64,000 nt of DNA, from contig NZ_WOFH01000003.1 in NCBI RefSeq assembly GCF_009733595.1, positions 186,001 to 250,000 of the forward strand, given 5' to 3'. A model generated the notes under the pieces. That model was not told where the DNA came from. It worked only from the letters and a program-made list of their open reading frames with translations, and ran no database searches. Positions 7,047-16,474 of the stretch are shown one piece after another; within the stretch, counting starts at the first letter, position 1; each line of letters begins with the position of its first letter. The stretch comes from Actinomadura litoris. Its GTDB lineage: Bacteria > Actinomycetota > Actinomycetes > Streptosporangiales > Streptosporangiaceae. The position numbers and the translations under genes were made by a program.

Positions 7047-8012
7047 ATGGACGTTTCTTCCGCCCCTGGTGACGATGTCCGGGTCCTGTCCGTGGACGGT
7101 GTGCGATTCAACTGCCGCATTCTGTGGAATGACGATCATCCGCAGACGGTGCCCGTGGTGTACACGCATGACGCGTTCGCGCGGATGCACTTCTGTGGGC
7201 TTTCCGGGCCGATCAGCGACGTCGCCACTCTCGTCCAGGTGAATCTGCCGGGCTCCGGTGACGCGGATGACGTTCCTGTCGATCAATCACCCGATTTCCT
7301 CATCCGCGTGCTGCTTGAGGTGATGGACGAGGTGCCGCTGCCGCGCGTCAACCTCGTCGGGGGGTCCGCTACCGGTCCGTTGGCCTACCAGTTCGCCCGG
7401 CGATATCCGGAGCGGGTGCGGCGGCTCGTTCTGATCGCCGCCGTCGCCTCTGCGTCGGAGATGCGCAGCCTCCACGCGGACAAGTCCGTGTCCTGGGACG
7501 AAGGGGTGACGGAGACCCTCACGCAGTCCGACATAGACACGGTCCTGCGGCTGCTCGTGGATCACTCCTCCGGCAACCCCGTGATCGGGAGGGACGCGGT
7601 CCGAGACCGGCTGAGGGCGATGTTCGGCCACATGATGCCCGAGGAGATCGCGCGCCTCGCCCACCAATGGCAGGCGCTCGCCGCCCTCTCCACCGATTCC
7701 GGCGGCGGCGCCTATGACGGTCCCGCCCTGGTCTGCACCGGTGAGTTCGACGCCCTGACCCCTCCGGAGGCGTGTCGCGAATTCGCCGCCACCCTGGCTC
7801 CGTCGACCTTCGCGACCATCGGGAGGGCGGACCACATGGCGCACCTGGAACGTATCCACGAGGTCGCGGACCTGGTGCGCCGGTTCGTCACCGACCAGCC
7901 GCTCGACGGTCTGCCGTATCTGGCCTCGATCGAGTATTTCCTCGGCCCTCGCGGTGCCGAGACTCCAGCGACCCCGCAGGCCCCCCGGCCGCCCGTCGTC
8001 CCGGGCCCCTAG
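7047..8012 (+). CDS. Alpha/beta hydrolase coupled to the PKS (probable product-release or editing enzyme)
   Basis: A 321-residue alpha/beta hydrolase. ATG at 7047 is chosen because GGGGGAGG lies six bases upstream; the open frame extends further but without such a site. The nucleophile elbow is VGGSATG (Ser about 107), the acid probably the Asp in GEFDALTP, and the His that of GRADHMAHLE, which is the usual order. The C-terminus is a Pro-rich tail. Only eight bases separate it from the PKS start, and the PKS ribosome site AGGAG overlaps its stop codon, so both are made together. The PKS lacks a thioesterase domain, so this enzyme may hydrolyse the finished or stalled chain in trans. That role is inference; the hydrolase fold is clear. 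Confidence 0.85.
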   Translation: MDVSSAPGDDVRVLSVDGVRFNCRILWNDDHPQTVPVVYTHDAFARMHFCGLSGPISDVATLVQVNLPGSGDADDVPVDQSPDFLIRVLLEVMDEVPLPRVNLVGGSATGPLAYQFARRYPERVRRLVLIAAVASASEMRSLHADKSVSWDEGVTETLTQSDIDTVLRLLVDHSSGNPVIGRDAVRDRLRAMFGHMMPEEIARLAHQWQALAALSTDSGGGAYDGPALVCTGEFDALTPPEACREFAATLAPSTFATIGRADHMAHLERIHEVADLVRRFVTDQPLDGLPYLASIEYFLGPRGAETPATPQAPRPPVVPGP

Positions 8013-8020
8013 GAGCAAAG

Positions 8021-11000
8021 ATGACCGCTGATTTCGCGGAGACACCTATATCCTCCGTCGCCATCGTCGGCGTCGGGTGCCGTTTCCCCGGGGGGATCCA
8101 GTCGCTCGACGGCCTGTGGACGGCGCTCACCGAGCAGCGGGACCTCGTCGGCGAGGTCCCACCGGATCGCTTCGACGCCGCGCAATGGGCCACCCCCGGA
8201 AGAAGGGGGGAGCGGAACGCGTGCACCGCGGCCGGCGGCTTCCTGGACGATCTGCGATCGTTCGACGCGGACTTCTTCGAGATCTCGCCGAAGGAGGCCG
8301 CCCAGATCGACCCGCAGCAGAGGCTCCTGCTGGAATGCGCCGTGGAGGCGTTCGACGACGCCGGGATCGACCCCGCCGGGCTGCGGGGCAGCGAGGTGGC
8401 CGTGGTCGCCGGTGCGTCCCTGCACGACTACGAGGTCCTCCAGACGCGCAGGGTTCCGGCCACGCCCTATTCGATGAGCGGGATAGCGGCGTGCAATCTC
8501 GCCAATCGCATCTCTTATTTCCTCGACCTGCGCGGGCCCTCGCACACCGTGGACACGGCCTGTTCGTCGTCGCTGCTCGCGGTGCACCAGGCATGCATGG
8601 CGGTGCGGTCCGGCCGCAGCCCGCTGGCGCTGGCGGGCGGCGTGAACGTCCTGCTGTCACCGCATCCCTACCTGGGGTTCTCGCAGGCGTCCATGCTCTC
8701 GCCCACGGGCAGGTGCCGCCCGTTCTCCGCCCGCGCCGACGGGTACGTGCGCGCGGAGGGGGCCGCGGTGGTGCTGCTCAAGCCGCTGCGGACGGCGGTG
8801 CGCGACGGTGACCGGGTGCTGGGCGTGATCCTGGCGAGTGAGGCCAACGACGACGGCCGCACCCGGGGCCTGACGCTGCCGAGTTCCCGCGCGCAGGCCG
8901 CCTTGCTGGAGCGGGTGTACACGCAGGCGGGCGTGGCGCCCGAAGAGGTGGCCTACGTCGAGGCGCACGGCACCGGCACGGCGGCCGGGGATCCGGCCGA
9001 GTGCGAGGCCCTGGGCGAGGTGCTGGGGCGGCGTCGAGGCGGGCGGCCGCTCCCGATCGGGTCGGTCAAGTCCAACCTGGGGCATCTGGAACCCGCGTCG
9101 GGGATGGCGGGGCTGTGCAAGGCGATCACGGTACTGCGGTCGGGGCGGATCCCGGCGACACTGCACGCCGAGGTGCTCAACGAGCACATCGACTTCGCCG
9201 GTCTGGGGCTGGAGCCGGTCACCTCGCCCCGGCCGCTGCCCACCGGCGGCCGTCGCGTCGTCGGTGTCAGTTCCTTCGGGTTCGGCGGCGCCAACGTCCA
9301 CGTCGTGGTGGCGCCCCCGCCGGAGGACGGGCACGCGCGGGTGTGCGAGGCGGGCCCGCTTCCCGTGCTGGTCTCGGCTCGCACCCCGTTGGCTCTGAAG
9401 AACGCGGCGGAGCGCTGGGCGGAGCACCTGGAGCAAGCGGACGAGAAAGACTTCTACGACATCTCCTACACTTCCTGCCGCCGCCGCGCGCTGCACGAGC
9501 ACCGGATGGCCGTGCTGGCCGACGACCCGCACGAGGCCGCGGCGGGTCTGCGTTCGCTGGCCCGGGGACGGCCCACCCCGCGCGCCGCGTCGGCGGCGGC
9601 CGTGCCGGGCGGCCGGGTCGCCTTCGTCTTCAGCGGCAACGCCTCCCAGTGGATGGGGATGGGCGGTGCGCTGCTGGCCACTGATCCGGCGTTCGAGGCC
9701 GAGGTCCAGGCGGTCGACGAGGTGCTGTCCGGCCTGCTCGGCTGGTCGGTCCGCGAGGAGCTGGCCGTCCCCGCCGACGCGGCGCGATGGGCGCGGACGG
9801 AGGTGGCGCAACCGCTGCTGTTCGCGGTGCAGGCGGGGCTCGCGGCGGCGCTCGCGGCGCGCGGGGTGCGGCCGTCGGCCGTCACCGGGCACAGCGTCGG
9901 CGAAGTGGCCGCCGCCTACCGCGCGGGGGCGCTGACCCGCGAGGCGGCGTGCCGGGTGGTCGCCGAGCGCAGCCGGGCGCAGGCGCCGACGGCGGGCCTC
10001 GGCCGGATGGCGGCGGCGGGCCTGAGCCCGCGCCAGGCCGAGCGGTGGATCGCCGACCAGGGCTACCTCGACCGCATCTGGATCGCGGGGCTGAACGCCG
10101 CGCGGGATGTGACGCTGACCGGGAACCTGCGGGAGCTGGCGGCCTTCGGCGAGCTGCTGGAGGAGCGCGGGCTGTTCTTCCGCGACCTGGATCTGGACTA
10201 CGCCTTCCACAGCCCGGTGATGGACCCGCTGCGCGAACCGCTCCACTCGGCCTTGCGCGGCCTCGCCCCCGCCGGTTGCTCGGTCCCCCTGGTGTCCACC
10301 GTGACCGGCGAGGTGATCGAGGGGACGGCGCTGGACGCCGACTACTGGTGGCGCAACGTCCGCGAGCCGGTCCGCTTCGCCGACGCCGTCCACACGCTGC
10401 TCGACACGCAGGGCTGCGACGTGCTGGTGGAGGTCGGGCCGCACCCGGTGCTCGCCGCCTACCTGCGCCGCATCCGCTCGGGACGTCCGGAGCCGGTGGC
10501 GGTCGTGCCGACGATGAGCCGCTCGTCCAGCGGCGCGCGGGCGATGGACACCGCCGTCGCGCACGTGCTGGCGGCCGGTGGGCGGATCGGCTGGGACCGG
10601 ATCCTTCCTCGACGGGGGAGGGCGGTGCCCCTTCCCGGCTATCCCTGGCAGCGCGAGCCCCACTGGAGCGGTACGCCGGACTGGTGGAGCGAGCCTCCGG
10701 AGGACCGGCCGACCGGGCACCCGCTGCTCGGTCGGCGGCAGGTCGCCCCCGTCCCGTCCTGGAACCTGGACTTCGACGCCGGACGGCTGGGATGGCCCGC
10801 CGACCACGGCGTCGGCCCCGATGCCGTGCTGCCCGCCGCCGCCTTCGCGGACATGGCCCTGTCGGCCGGGCGCCAGGTGCTGGACGGGCCGGTCGAGATC
10901 CTCGGCCTGTCCATCGAACGGGCCTTCGTCGTGCGGCCCGACGACACGAGCGCGCACGTCCGGCTGCACACCACGCTGGCGCAGGACGGCACCCTCGTCA

Positions 11001-14000
11001 TCGCCGGCAGGGACGGCGACGCCGGCGACTGGGTCGATCATGCGCGGGGACGGGTCCGGCGCCTGCTGCACGACGCCCCGGCGACATGGGAACCGCCCGA
11101 GCCGGGGTCGCTGTCCGCGCGGGAGGCCGAGCGGTTCTACACGGCCATGGCCCGTACGGGCCTGCGGCACGGCCCCGCCTTCCAGACCGTGACGGCGCTC
11201 CGGGCCGGCTCCGGCGCGGTGCGGGCCGCCTACAGCGCCCGGATCGACCTCGGCGAGGGCCACGCGGCCCATCCCACCGTCCTGGACGCGGCGCTACAGC
11301 TCTACTACGCGCTGTGGCCCGAGATGGCGCGGGAGCGGAAGCTGTTCCTGCCGGTTCGCGTCGAGACGATCCGCTGCCACCGCCCGATGCCCCGCGCCGG
11401 ATTCCTGCACGCGCGGCCCCTGCGCGGCGACTCCGCGGAGGCGGTGTGGGACGTCACGGTCACCGACGAGCGGGGCGAGGTCGCCCTGGAACTGCTCGGA
11501 TGCCTGGTACGCCGCTACGACGCCGGGCGTCCCGCCGAGCCGGGCCGGTTGGTCGAGGTCGTGCGGGCCGCGCCGCTGCCCTCCGAGGACCTCGCACCGA
11601 TCACCGCGAGCCCGCTGCCCGCTCCCGCCGACGTCCTCGCGGCCTGCGCCCGCGATCCGGAGACCGGCCGCGTCCACGACCACGCCCGGGTGCGCGACCG
11701 GCTGCTGGACCTGACCGCGCACTTCGCGGCGGCGGCGATCGGTGATCTGCTGGCGGAGCCGGAGACCTTCACCCTGGAGGACCTGCTGGCGGCCGGGGTG
11801 GACGCGCGGCACACCGAACTGCTGCGCGCCCTGATCCGCGCCGCGACCGAACGCGGCGTCCTGGCCCTCCACGCCCCCGGGCGCTGGCGCGTCGCCGCCG
11901 CGCCGCGTCCCGCGGAGCTTTTTCGGGAGGCGCTGGACGAGCTGCCCGGCCAGAGCACCGCCCTGCACGTGTGGGGCGTCAGCGGCCGCCACCTGGCCGA
12001 AGTGCTGCGCGGCGAGCGGGACGCCTCGGACCTGCTGCGGGCCATGCCCGACCAGCTCGCCGCGCGCTTCGCCGAGGGCTTCCCGCTGCTGCGCGCGCAC
12101 CGGCGGCTGGCCGCGCGGCTGCTGCGCGCGACGCTCGCCGACTGGCCCGCCGACCGTCCGCTGCGGGTACTGGAGACGGGCGCGGGCACCGGCACGACCA
12201 CGGCGGCCCTGCTTCCCCTGCTGCCGCCCCGGCTCAGCCGCTACACCTTCACCGACCTCACCACGGCGCGCTTCCCGCAGGCGCGGAACCGCTTCGCCGC
12301 CTGCGACTTCATCGACTACCGCACGCTGGACCCGGACGCCGACCCCGCCGAGCAGGGCTTCACCCCCGCCTCCTACGACCTGGTCATCGCCGGTCACACG
12401 CTGAGCGCCCGCCGCGACCCGGCCGCCGCGCTGCGCCGGATCGCCGACCTGCTGGCCGATCACGGGCACCTGCTCGCCCTGGAGTTCCACGCGCCGCTGG
12501 TCCCGCCGCTGTTCGAGGTGCTCGGCTCCCGGCCGCTGCCGGGCCGGGACGAATGGCCGCCGCTGCTGCACGCATGCGGCTTCACCGGAACGGTGCGGGC
12601 GGGCGATGACACCGAGCCCGCGCGCGGCGACCACTCGGTGATCCTCACCGCACGGGCGCCGCGTCCGGCGTCCGCCGCCTCCGCTCCGGACATCGACGTC
12701 CCCGGCCGGTGGCTGGTCGCCGACCTGGACGGCGGCACCCCCGTCGCCGCCGAGTTGGGCCGCGTCCTCGGCGCCGAGGCCGTGCCCGCCGACGGCGACC
12801 GCGAGCGCTGGGCGGCGCACCTCGCGCCGGGGGCGCTCGGAGTGATCCTGGTGGCGGGCGCGGCGCGCCCGGATACCGAGCAGGCGGTAGGGCACCTGGC
12901 GGTGCTGCGCGCCCTCGCCGCGCGGGCCCCCGGCGGGCTCGCCGTGTGGATCGTCACCGAGGGCGCGCAGGGCCCGCCGCTCGCCGCGTCCGGCACCGGC
13001 CTGTGGGGCGCCGCGCGGACGCTCGGCAACGAACGCCCCGACCTGAAGGTCCGCCGGGTCGCCCTCGCGGGCCCCGACCCGCACGCCCTCGCGCGGCGGC
13101 TGGCGCGCGAGCTGATGTCGGGGTCGGATGAGGACGAGGTGCTGCTCACCGGCGCGGGCCGCTTCGTGACACGGGTGCGCCCGCGCGGCGAACCGCCCGG
13201 CCCGGACCGGGTCGGCGCGGAGCCCCGCGTGCTGACCCCGCACCCCACCGGCGAGCAGCGGTTGCGGTGGCGGCCCGCGACCGCGCGCGAACCGGGCGAG
13301 GGCGAGGTCGCGGTCCGGGTCGAGGTCGCGGGGCTGAACTACCGCGACGTCCTGGTCGCCACCGGGCGCGTCCCGGCGGCCGACCCGTCCCGGCCGCTGG
13401 GCCTGGAATGCGCCGGGGTGGTCACCGCGGTGGGCGGGGGCGTGCCCACCCCGGTCCCGGGCGACCGGGTCGCGGTGCTCGCGCCCGGGTGCCTCGCCAC
13501 GCACATCACCGTCCGGGCCGACCAGGTGATCCCCGTCGCCGCCGGGCTGAGCCTCGCCGAGGCCGCCTCGATGCCGACGGTCTTCCTCACCGTCCACCAC
13601 GGCCTCGGCCACCTGGCCCGGCTCGCCGCGGGCCAGACCGTACTGGTCCACGGGGCGGCGGGCGGCGTCGGGCTGGCGGCGCTGCAGTACGCCCGCGGCG
13701 TCGGCGCCCGCGTCATCGCCACCGCCGGCACCCCCGCCAAACGCGACCTGCTGCGCCTGCTCGGCGTCGAGCACGTCCTGAACTCGCGGACGCTGGACTT
13801 CGTCCGGCAGGTCAAGGACCTCACCGGCGGCGAGGGCGTCGACGTCGTGCTGAACTCGCTGGCCGGCGAGGCCCTGACCCGGGGGCTGGAACTCCTCAAG
13901 CCCCACGGCAGGTTCGTCGAGCTGGGCAAGCAGGACATCCTCGCCGATCGGCCCCTGCCGCTCGGGCCCTTCGCCGCGAACCTGGCGTTCTTCGGCGTGG

Positions 14001-15316
14001 ACGTCTCCACGCTGTTCACCGCGCCCTCGGCGCTCACCGCCGCGCACCTGACGGCGATCACCAGGGCGATCGAGACCGGCCGGTACCGCCCCCTGCCCTA
14101 CCGGACCTTCCCCGCGCACCAGGTCGAGGAGGCCTTCGAGTGCCTGCGGCACTCCCGGCACATAGGCAAGGTCCTGATCACCTTCGGCGAGCACGTCCCG
14201 CCGCCGCCCCGGCGCGCGGCTCCGGTCCTGGACCCCGAGGCGACCTACCTGGTCGTCGGGGGTCTGGGCGGGTTCGGCGCGGCGACCGCCCGGCACCTGG
14301 CCGCGCGCGGGGCGCGCCACCTGACCCTGATCGGCAGGCGCGGCCCGGACACCGGCGAGGCGCGGGCCCTGCTCGACGACCTGCGCGGACGCGGCGCGAC
14401 GGTGCTGGCCCTGGCCGCCGACGCCACCGATCCGCGGCGCATGCGGGACGTCTTCGCGCGGATCGACGCGGAGGGCCGCCGCCTGGCGGGGGTCGTGCAC
14501 GCGGCCATGGTCCTCGACGACGCCCCGCTCACCGAGCTGACCGACGAACGCGTCCGCGCGACCCTGGCGCCCAAGACGGCCGCCGCGCACCTGCTGGACG
14601 AGCTGACCCGCGACCGGCCGCTGGACTTCTTCGTCGTCTACAGCTCGGTCGCGGCACTGGCCGGGAACCTCAAGCAGGCCGCCTACGTCGCGGCGAACCT
14701 GGAACTCGAAGCGCTCGTCCGCGACCGCCGCCGCGCCGGACTGCCCGGCCTCGCCGTGCAGTGGGGCGCCATCGGCGACGCCGGATACGTGCACCGCGCC
14801 GGACGCGCCGAGGAGATGCGGCGCCTCGGCCTCGGCGAGCTGACCGCGCAGGACGCCCTGACCGCGTTGAGCGACCTGCTCGCCGACCCCGGCGCCGGCG
14901 TCGTCGCGGTCGCTCACCTCGACGGCGACCGGCTCCGCCACCTGCTGCCGCGCCTGGACGCGCCGCGCACCGCCGCCCTGCTCAGCGCCTCGTCCGAGCA
15001 CGCCGACGACGACCGCGCCCGGCTCCGCGAAGCCCTCGCGACCGCGAGCGCCGGCGAAGCCGGGGCCGTCATGGCGGACGCGCTGACCGTCCTGCTGGCG
15101 AAGGTCCTGCAGACCGCCCCGGACCACCTCGACCGGTCCCGCCGCCTGGACCAGCTCGGCGCGGACTCCATGCTGACCGTCGAGTTCGCCGCCGAGATCC
15201 GGCGGCTGCTCGACACCGAGATCTCCGCGATGGAGATCCTCAGCCTGGGAACCGTTCCGGCCATCGCCCACCGCCTCCTCGCGCGTCCCGGGACGACCGG
15301 CGACAAGCAGCGGTGA
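8021..15316 (+). CDS. Highly reducing single-module type I PKS, KS-AT-DH-MT-ER-KR-ACP
   Basis: 2431 residues from ATG 8021 (AGGAG five bases upstream). Approximate domains: KS 12-430 with Cys181 in DTACSSS and His316/His355; AT 535-850 with GHSVGE (Ser625) and AFHS, suggesting malonyl-CoA; DH 895-1185 with His929 and Asp1089; a leader then C-methyltransferase about 1330-1560 with SAM motif VLETGAGTGTTT near 1383; a structural pseudo-KR about 1565-1735; ER 1745-2060 with HGAAGGVG; KR 2075-2280 with GGLGGFG, LDD (B-type) and catalytic YSS...Y2222..N; ACP 2347-2425 with GADS (Ser2383). All active-site residues checked are present. The domain order equals that of fungal highly reducing iterative PKSs. 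A single fully reducing methylating module with no partner PKS nearby implies iterative synthesis of a methyl-branched acyl chain; this is inference. Confidence 0.93.
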   Translation: MTADFAETPISSVAIVGVGCRFPGGIQSLDGLWTALTEQRDLVGEVPPDRFDAAQWATPGRRGERNACTAAGGFLDDLRSFDADFFEISPKEAAQIDPQQRLLLECAVEAFDDAGIDPAGLRGSEVAVVAGASLHDYEVLQTRRVPATPYSMSGIAACNLANRISYFLDLRGPSHTVDTACSSSLLAVHQACMAVRSGRSPLALAGGVNVLLSPHPYLGFSQASMLSPTGRCRPFSARADGYVRAEGAAVVLLKPLRTAVRDGDRVLGVILASEANDDGRTRGLTLPSSRAQAALLERVYTQAGVAPEEVAYVEAHGTGTAAGDPAECEALGEVLGRRRGGRPLPIGSVKSNLGHLEPASGMAGLCKAITVLRSGRIPATLHAEVLNEHIDFAGLGLEPVTSPRPLPTGGRRVVGVSSFGFGGANVHVVVAPPPEDGHARVCEAGPLPVLVSARTPLALKNAAERWAEHLEQADEKDFYDISYTSCRRRALHEHRMAVLADDPHEAAAGLRSLARGRPTPRAASAAAVPGGRVAFVFSGNASQWMGMGGALLATDPAFEAEVQAVDEVLSGLLGWSVREELAVPADAARWARTEVAQPLLFAVQAGLAAALAARGVRPSAVTGHSVGEVAAAYRAGALTREAACRVVAERSRAQAPTAGLGRMAAAGLSPRQAERWIADQGYLDRIWIAGLNAARDVTLTGNLRELAAFGELLEERGLFFRDLDLDYAFHSPVMDPLREPLHSALRGLAPAGCSVPLVSTVTGEVIEGTALDADYWWRNVREPVRFADAVHTLLDTQGCDVLVEVGPHPVLAAYLRRIRSGRPEPVAVVPTMSRSSSGARAMDTAVAHVLAAGGRIGWDRILPRRGRAVPLPGYPWQREPHWSGTPDWWSEPPEDRPTGHPLLGRRQVAPVPSWNLDFDAGRLGWPADHGVGPDAVLPAAAFADMALSAGRQVLDGPVEILGLSIERAFVVRPDDTSAHVRLHTTLAQDGTLVIAGRDGDAGDWVDHARGRVRRLLHDAPATWEPPEPGSLSAREAERFYTAMARTGLRHGPAFQTVTALRAGSGAVRAAYSARIDLGEGHAAHPTVLDAALQLYYALWPEMARERKLFLPVRVETIRCHRPMPRAGFLHARPLRGDSAEAVWDVTVTDERGEVALELLGCLVRRYDAGRPAEPGRLVEVVRAAPLPSEDLAPITASPLPAPADVLAACARDPETGRVHDHARVRDRLLDLTAHFAAAAIGDLLAEPETFTLEDLLAAGVDARHTELLRALIRAATERGVLALHAPGRWRVAAAPRPAELFREALDELPGQSTALHVWGVSGRHLAEVLRGERDASDLLRAMPDQLAARFAEGFPLLRAHRRLAARLLRATLADWPADRPLRVLETGAGTGTTTAALLPLLPPRLSRYTFTDLTTARFPQARNRFAACDFIDYRTLDPDADPAEQGFTPASYDLVIAGHTLSARRDPAAALRRIADLLADHGHLLALEFHAPLVPPLFEVLGSRPLPGRDEWPPLLHACGFTGTVRAGDDTEPARGDHSVILTARAPRPASAASAPDIDVPGRWLVADLDGGTPVAAELGRVLGAEAVPADGDRERWAAHLAPGALGVILVAGAARPDTEQAVGHLAVLRALAARAPGGLAVWIVTEGAQGPPLAASGTGLWGAARTLGNERPDLKVRRVALAGPDPHALARRLARELMSGSDEDEVLLTGAGRFVTRVRPRGEPPGPDRVGAEPRVLTPHPTGEQRLRWRPATAREPGEGEVAVRVEVAGLNYRDVLVATGRVPAADPSRPLGLECAGVVTAVGGGVPTPVPGDRVAVLAPGCLATHITVRADQVIPVAAGLSLAEAASMPTVFLTVHHGLGHLARLAAGQTVLVHGAAGGVGLAALQYARGVGARVIATAGTPAKRDLLRLLGVEHVLNSRTLDFVRQVKDLTGGEGVDVVLNSLAGEALTRGLELLKPHGRFVELGKQDILADRPLPLGPFAANLAFFGVDVSTLFTAPSALTAAHLTAITRAIETGRYRPLPYRTFPAHQVEEAFECLRHSRHIGKVLITFGEHVPPPPRRAAPVLDPEATYLVVGGLGGFGAATARHLAARGARHLTLIGRRGPDTGEARALLDDLRGRGATVLALAADATDPRRMRDVFARIDAEGRRLAGVVHAAMVLDDAPLTELTDERVRATLAPKTAAAHLLDELTRDRPLDFFVVYSSVAALAGNLKQAAYVAANLELEALVRDRRRAGLPGLAVQWGAIGDAGYVHRAGRAEEMRRLGLGELTAQDALTALSDLLADPGAGVVAVAHLDGDRLRHLLPRLDAPRTAALLSASSEHADDDRARLREALATASAGEAGAVMADALTVLLAKVLQTAPDHLDRSRRLDQLGADSMLTVEFAAEIRRLLDTEISAMEILSLGTVPAIAHRLLARPGTTGDKQR

Positions 15317-15349
15317 AGGCCGCTGGGTGAACTGCTCTAACGTTGGTCT

Positions 15350-15898
15350 GTGTCTGGGAATTCTGCACGGATCGAATTGGCTCCGCTCACTCTTGGTGAG
15401 CAGGATGAGTTCTGCTCGCTCGTTCGGGACAGTGTCGGGCTGCATCGGCCTTGGATGCGGTTGCCCGTTACGGCGCAGGAGTTCCAGGAGTGGATGCGGC
15501 GTTTCGAGGGCGGTGACAACCTCGGCTTTCTTGTCCGGGTCCGGGAGAGCGGTGCCGCAGCCGGGATGGTGAACATCAACTCGATCATCCGGGGCCGCTA
15601 CCAGGGTGCCGCTCTCGGGTATGCCGCCTTCGCCTGGGCGGCGGGGCGGGGATACATGCGCGAGGGGGTCGCCGCCGTGCTGGATCATGCCTTCGGTGAG
15701 CTGCGGCTCCATCGGCTGGAGGCCAACATCCAGGCCGAGAACACGGCGTCGCTGGCGCTCGTCCGGCGGCTGGGCTTTCGCTACGAGGGGCTCTCGCCCT
15801 CCTACCTCTACATCGACGGTGCCTGGCGCGACCATGAGCGCTGGGCCATCACCGCGCCGTCTGCGTGGACGCCGCACCCGTCCCTTCCCGAGGTCTGA
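15350..15898 (+). CDS. GNAT-family N-acetyltransferase (RimJ/RimL type)
   Basis: A 182-residue acetyltransferase. GTG at 15350 begins 33 bases after the PKS stop; no strong ribosome site is visible. Family features: LGFLVRVRESGAAAGMVNINSI (beta strands 2-4), GYAAFAWAAGRGYMREGVAAVLDHAF with the acetyl-CoA loop, RLEANIQAENTASLALVRRLGFRYEG typical of RimJ/RimL, and a C-terminal WAIT strand. It would transfer an acetyl group from acetyl-CoA to an amine such as a protein N-terminus or small molecule. Its closeness to the PKS may be chance. Confidence 0.9.
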   Translation: MSGNSARIELAPLTLGEQDEFCSLVRDSVGLHRPWMRLPVTAQEFQEWMRRFEGGDNLGFLVRVRESGAAAGMVNINSIIRGRYQGAALGYAAFAWAAGRGYMREGVAAVLDHAFGELRLHRLEANIQAENTASLALVRRLGFRYEGLSPSYLYIDGAWRDHERWAITAPSAWTPHPSLPEV

Positions 15899-15947
15899 GC
15901 GCCGGACCGGGCGGGTTCCCGCTTCAGCAGTCGGGGCCGCCGGGCGT

Positions 15948-15972
15948 CTTTCTAGGTAGAAGCTCTAGAAAG
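15948..15972. promoter_or_regulatory. Perfect inverted repeat before the ECF sigma gene
   Basis: CTTTCTAG at 15948-15955 and its exact inverse complement CTAGAAAG at 15965-15972, with a nine-base spacer. It ends 13 bases before the GTG start of the sigma gene and its right arm reaches into the weak AAAGGG ribosome site. It could be an operator or, as RNA, a hairpin that masks the ribosome site. No T-run follows, so a terminator for the upstream gene is less likely. Confidence 0.4.
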
Positions 15973-15985
15973 GGCGGACCCTGGC

Positions 15986-16474
15986 GTGGCAAGAGAAGCT
16001 CTGTCCACGTTGTTCCAGGAGCACGCGAGAACGCTCGTACGCACGGCGGTGCTCCTGACCAACGACGAAGAACTGGCCGAAGAGGTGGTGCAGGAAGCCT
16101 TTCTCGGCCTCCATCGCCGCTGGCGGAGGAAAGGACCGCCGCGGAGCCCCGAGGCGTATCTGCGGACGTCCGTGGTCAACGGCTGCCGGTCGGCGCTGCG
16201 GCGCAGAAGGGTCGCCGCGAGCGCCAAGGTCCCCCAACTCGTGCCGGACGTCTCGGCGGAGGCCGCCGTCCTGCTGCGCGAGGAGCAGACCGAAGTGCTC
16301 GCCGCCATGGACGGCCTCAGCCGCCGCCAGCGCGAGGTCCTGGTGCTGCGCTTCTTCCTGGACCTGGACGACCGCGCGATCGCCGACACGCTCGGCGTCA
16401 GCCGCGGAACCGTTTCGTCGACGATCTCCAGAGCGCTGCGCAGCCTGGAAAGCCTGTTGGGAGAGGACGCATGA
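15986..16474 (+). CDS. ECF RNA polymerase sigma factor (SigE-family type)
   Basis: A 162-residue ECF sigma factor. Region 2 occupies about residues 8-75 (LFQEHARTLVRTAVLLTND...AEEVVQEAFLGLHRRW) and region 4 about 105-155 (LSRRQREVLVLRFFLDLDDRAIADTLGVSRGTVSSTISRALRSL). GTG at 15986; AAAGGG lies 11 bases upstream. The last codons overlap the next gene in an ATGA. In actinomycetes this small type is normally co-transcribed with a membrane partner, as here. It would direct RNA polymerase to a small stress- or envelope-related regulon, possibly including its own operon. Confidence 0.92.
   Translation: MAREALSTLFQEHARTLVRTAVLLTNDEELAEEVVQEAFLGLHRRWRRKGPPRSPEAYLRTSVVNGCRSALRRRRVAASAKVPQLVPDVSAEAAVLLREEQTEVLAAMDGLSRRQREVLVLRFFLDLDDRAIADTLGVSRGTVSSTISRALRSLESLLGEDA

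Noticed and set aside
11294-15877. A 1527-codon open frame on the minus strand opposite the single-module PKS
   Set aside because: It is an antisense shadow caused by high third-position GC. The translation is low-complexity Arg/Gly/Ala/Gln/Asp with no family motif, and the plus strand encodes intact PKS domains.
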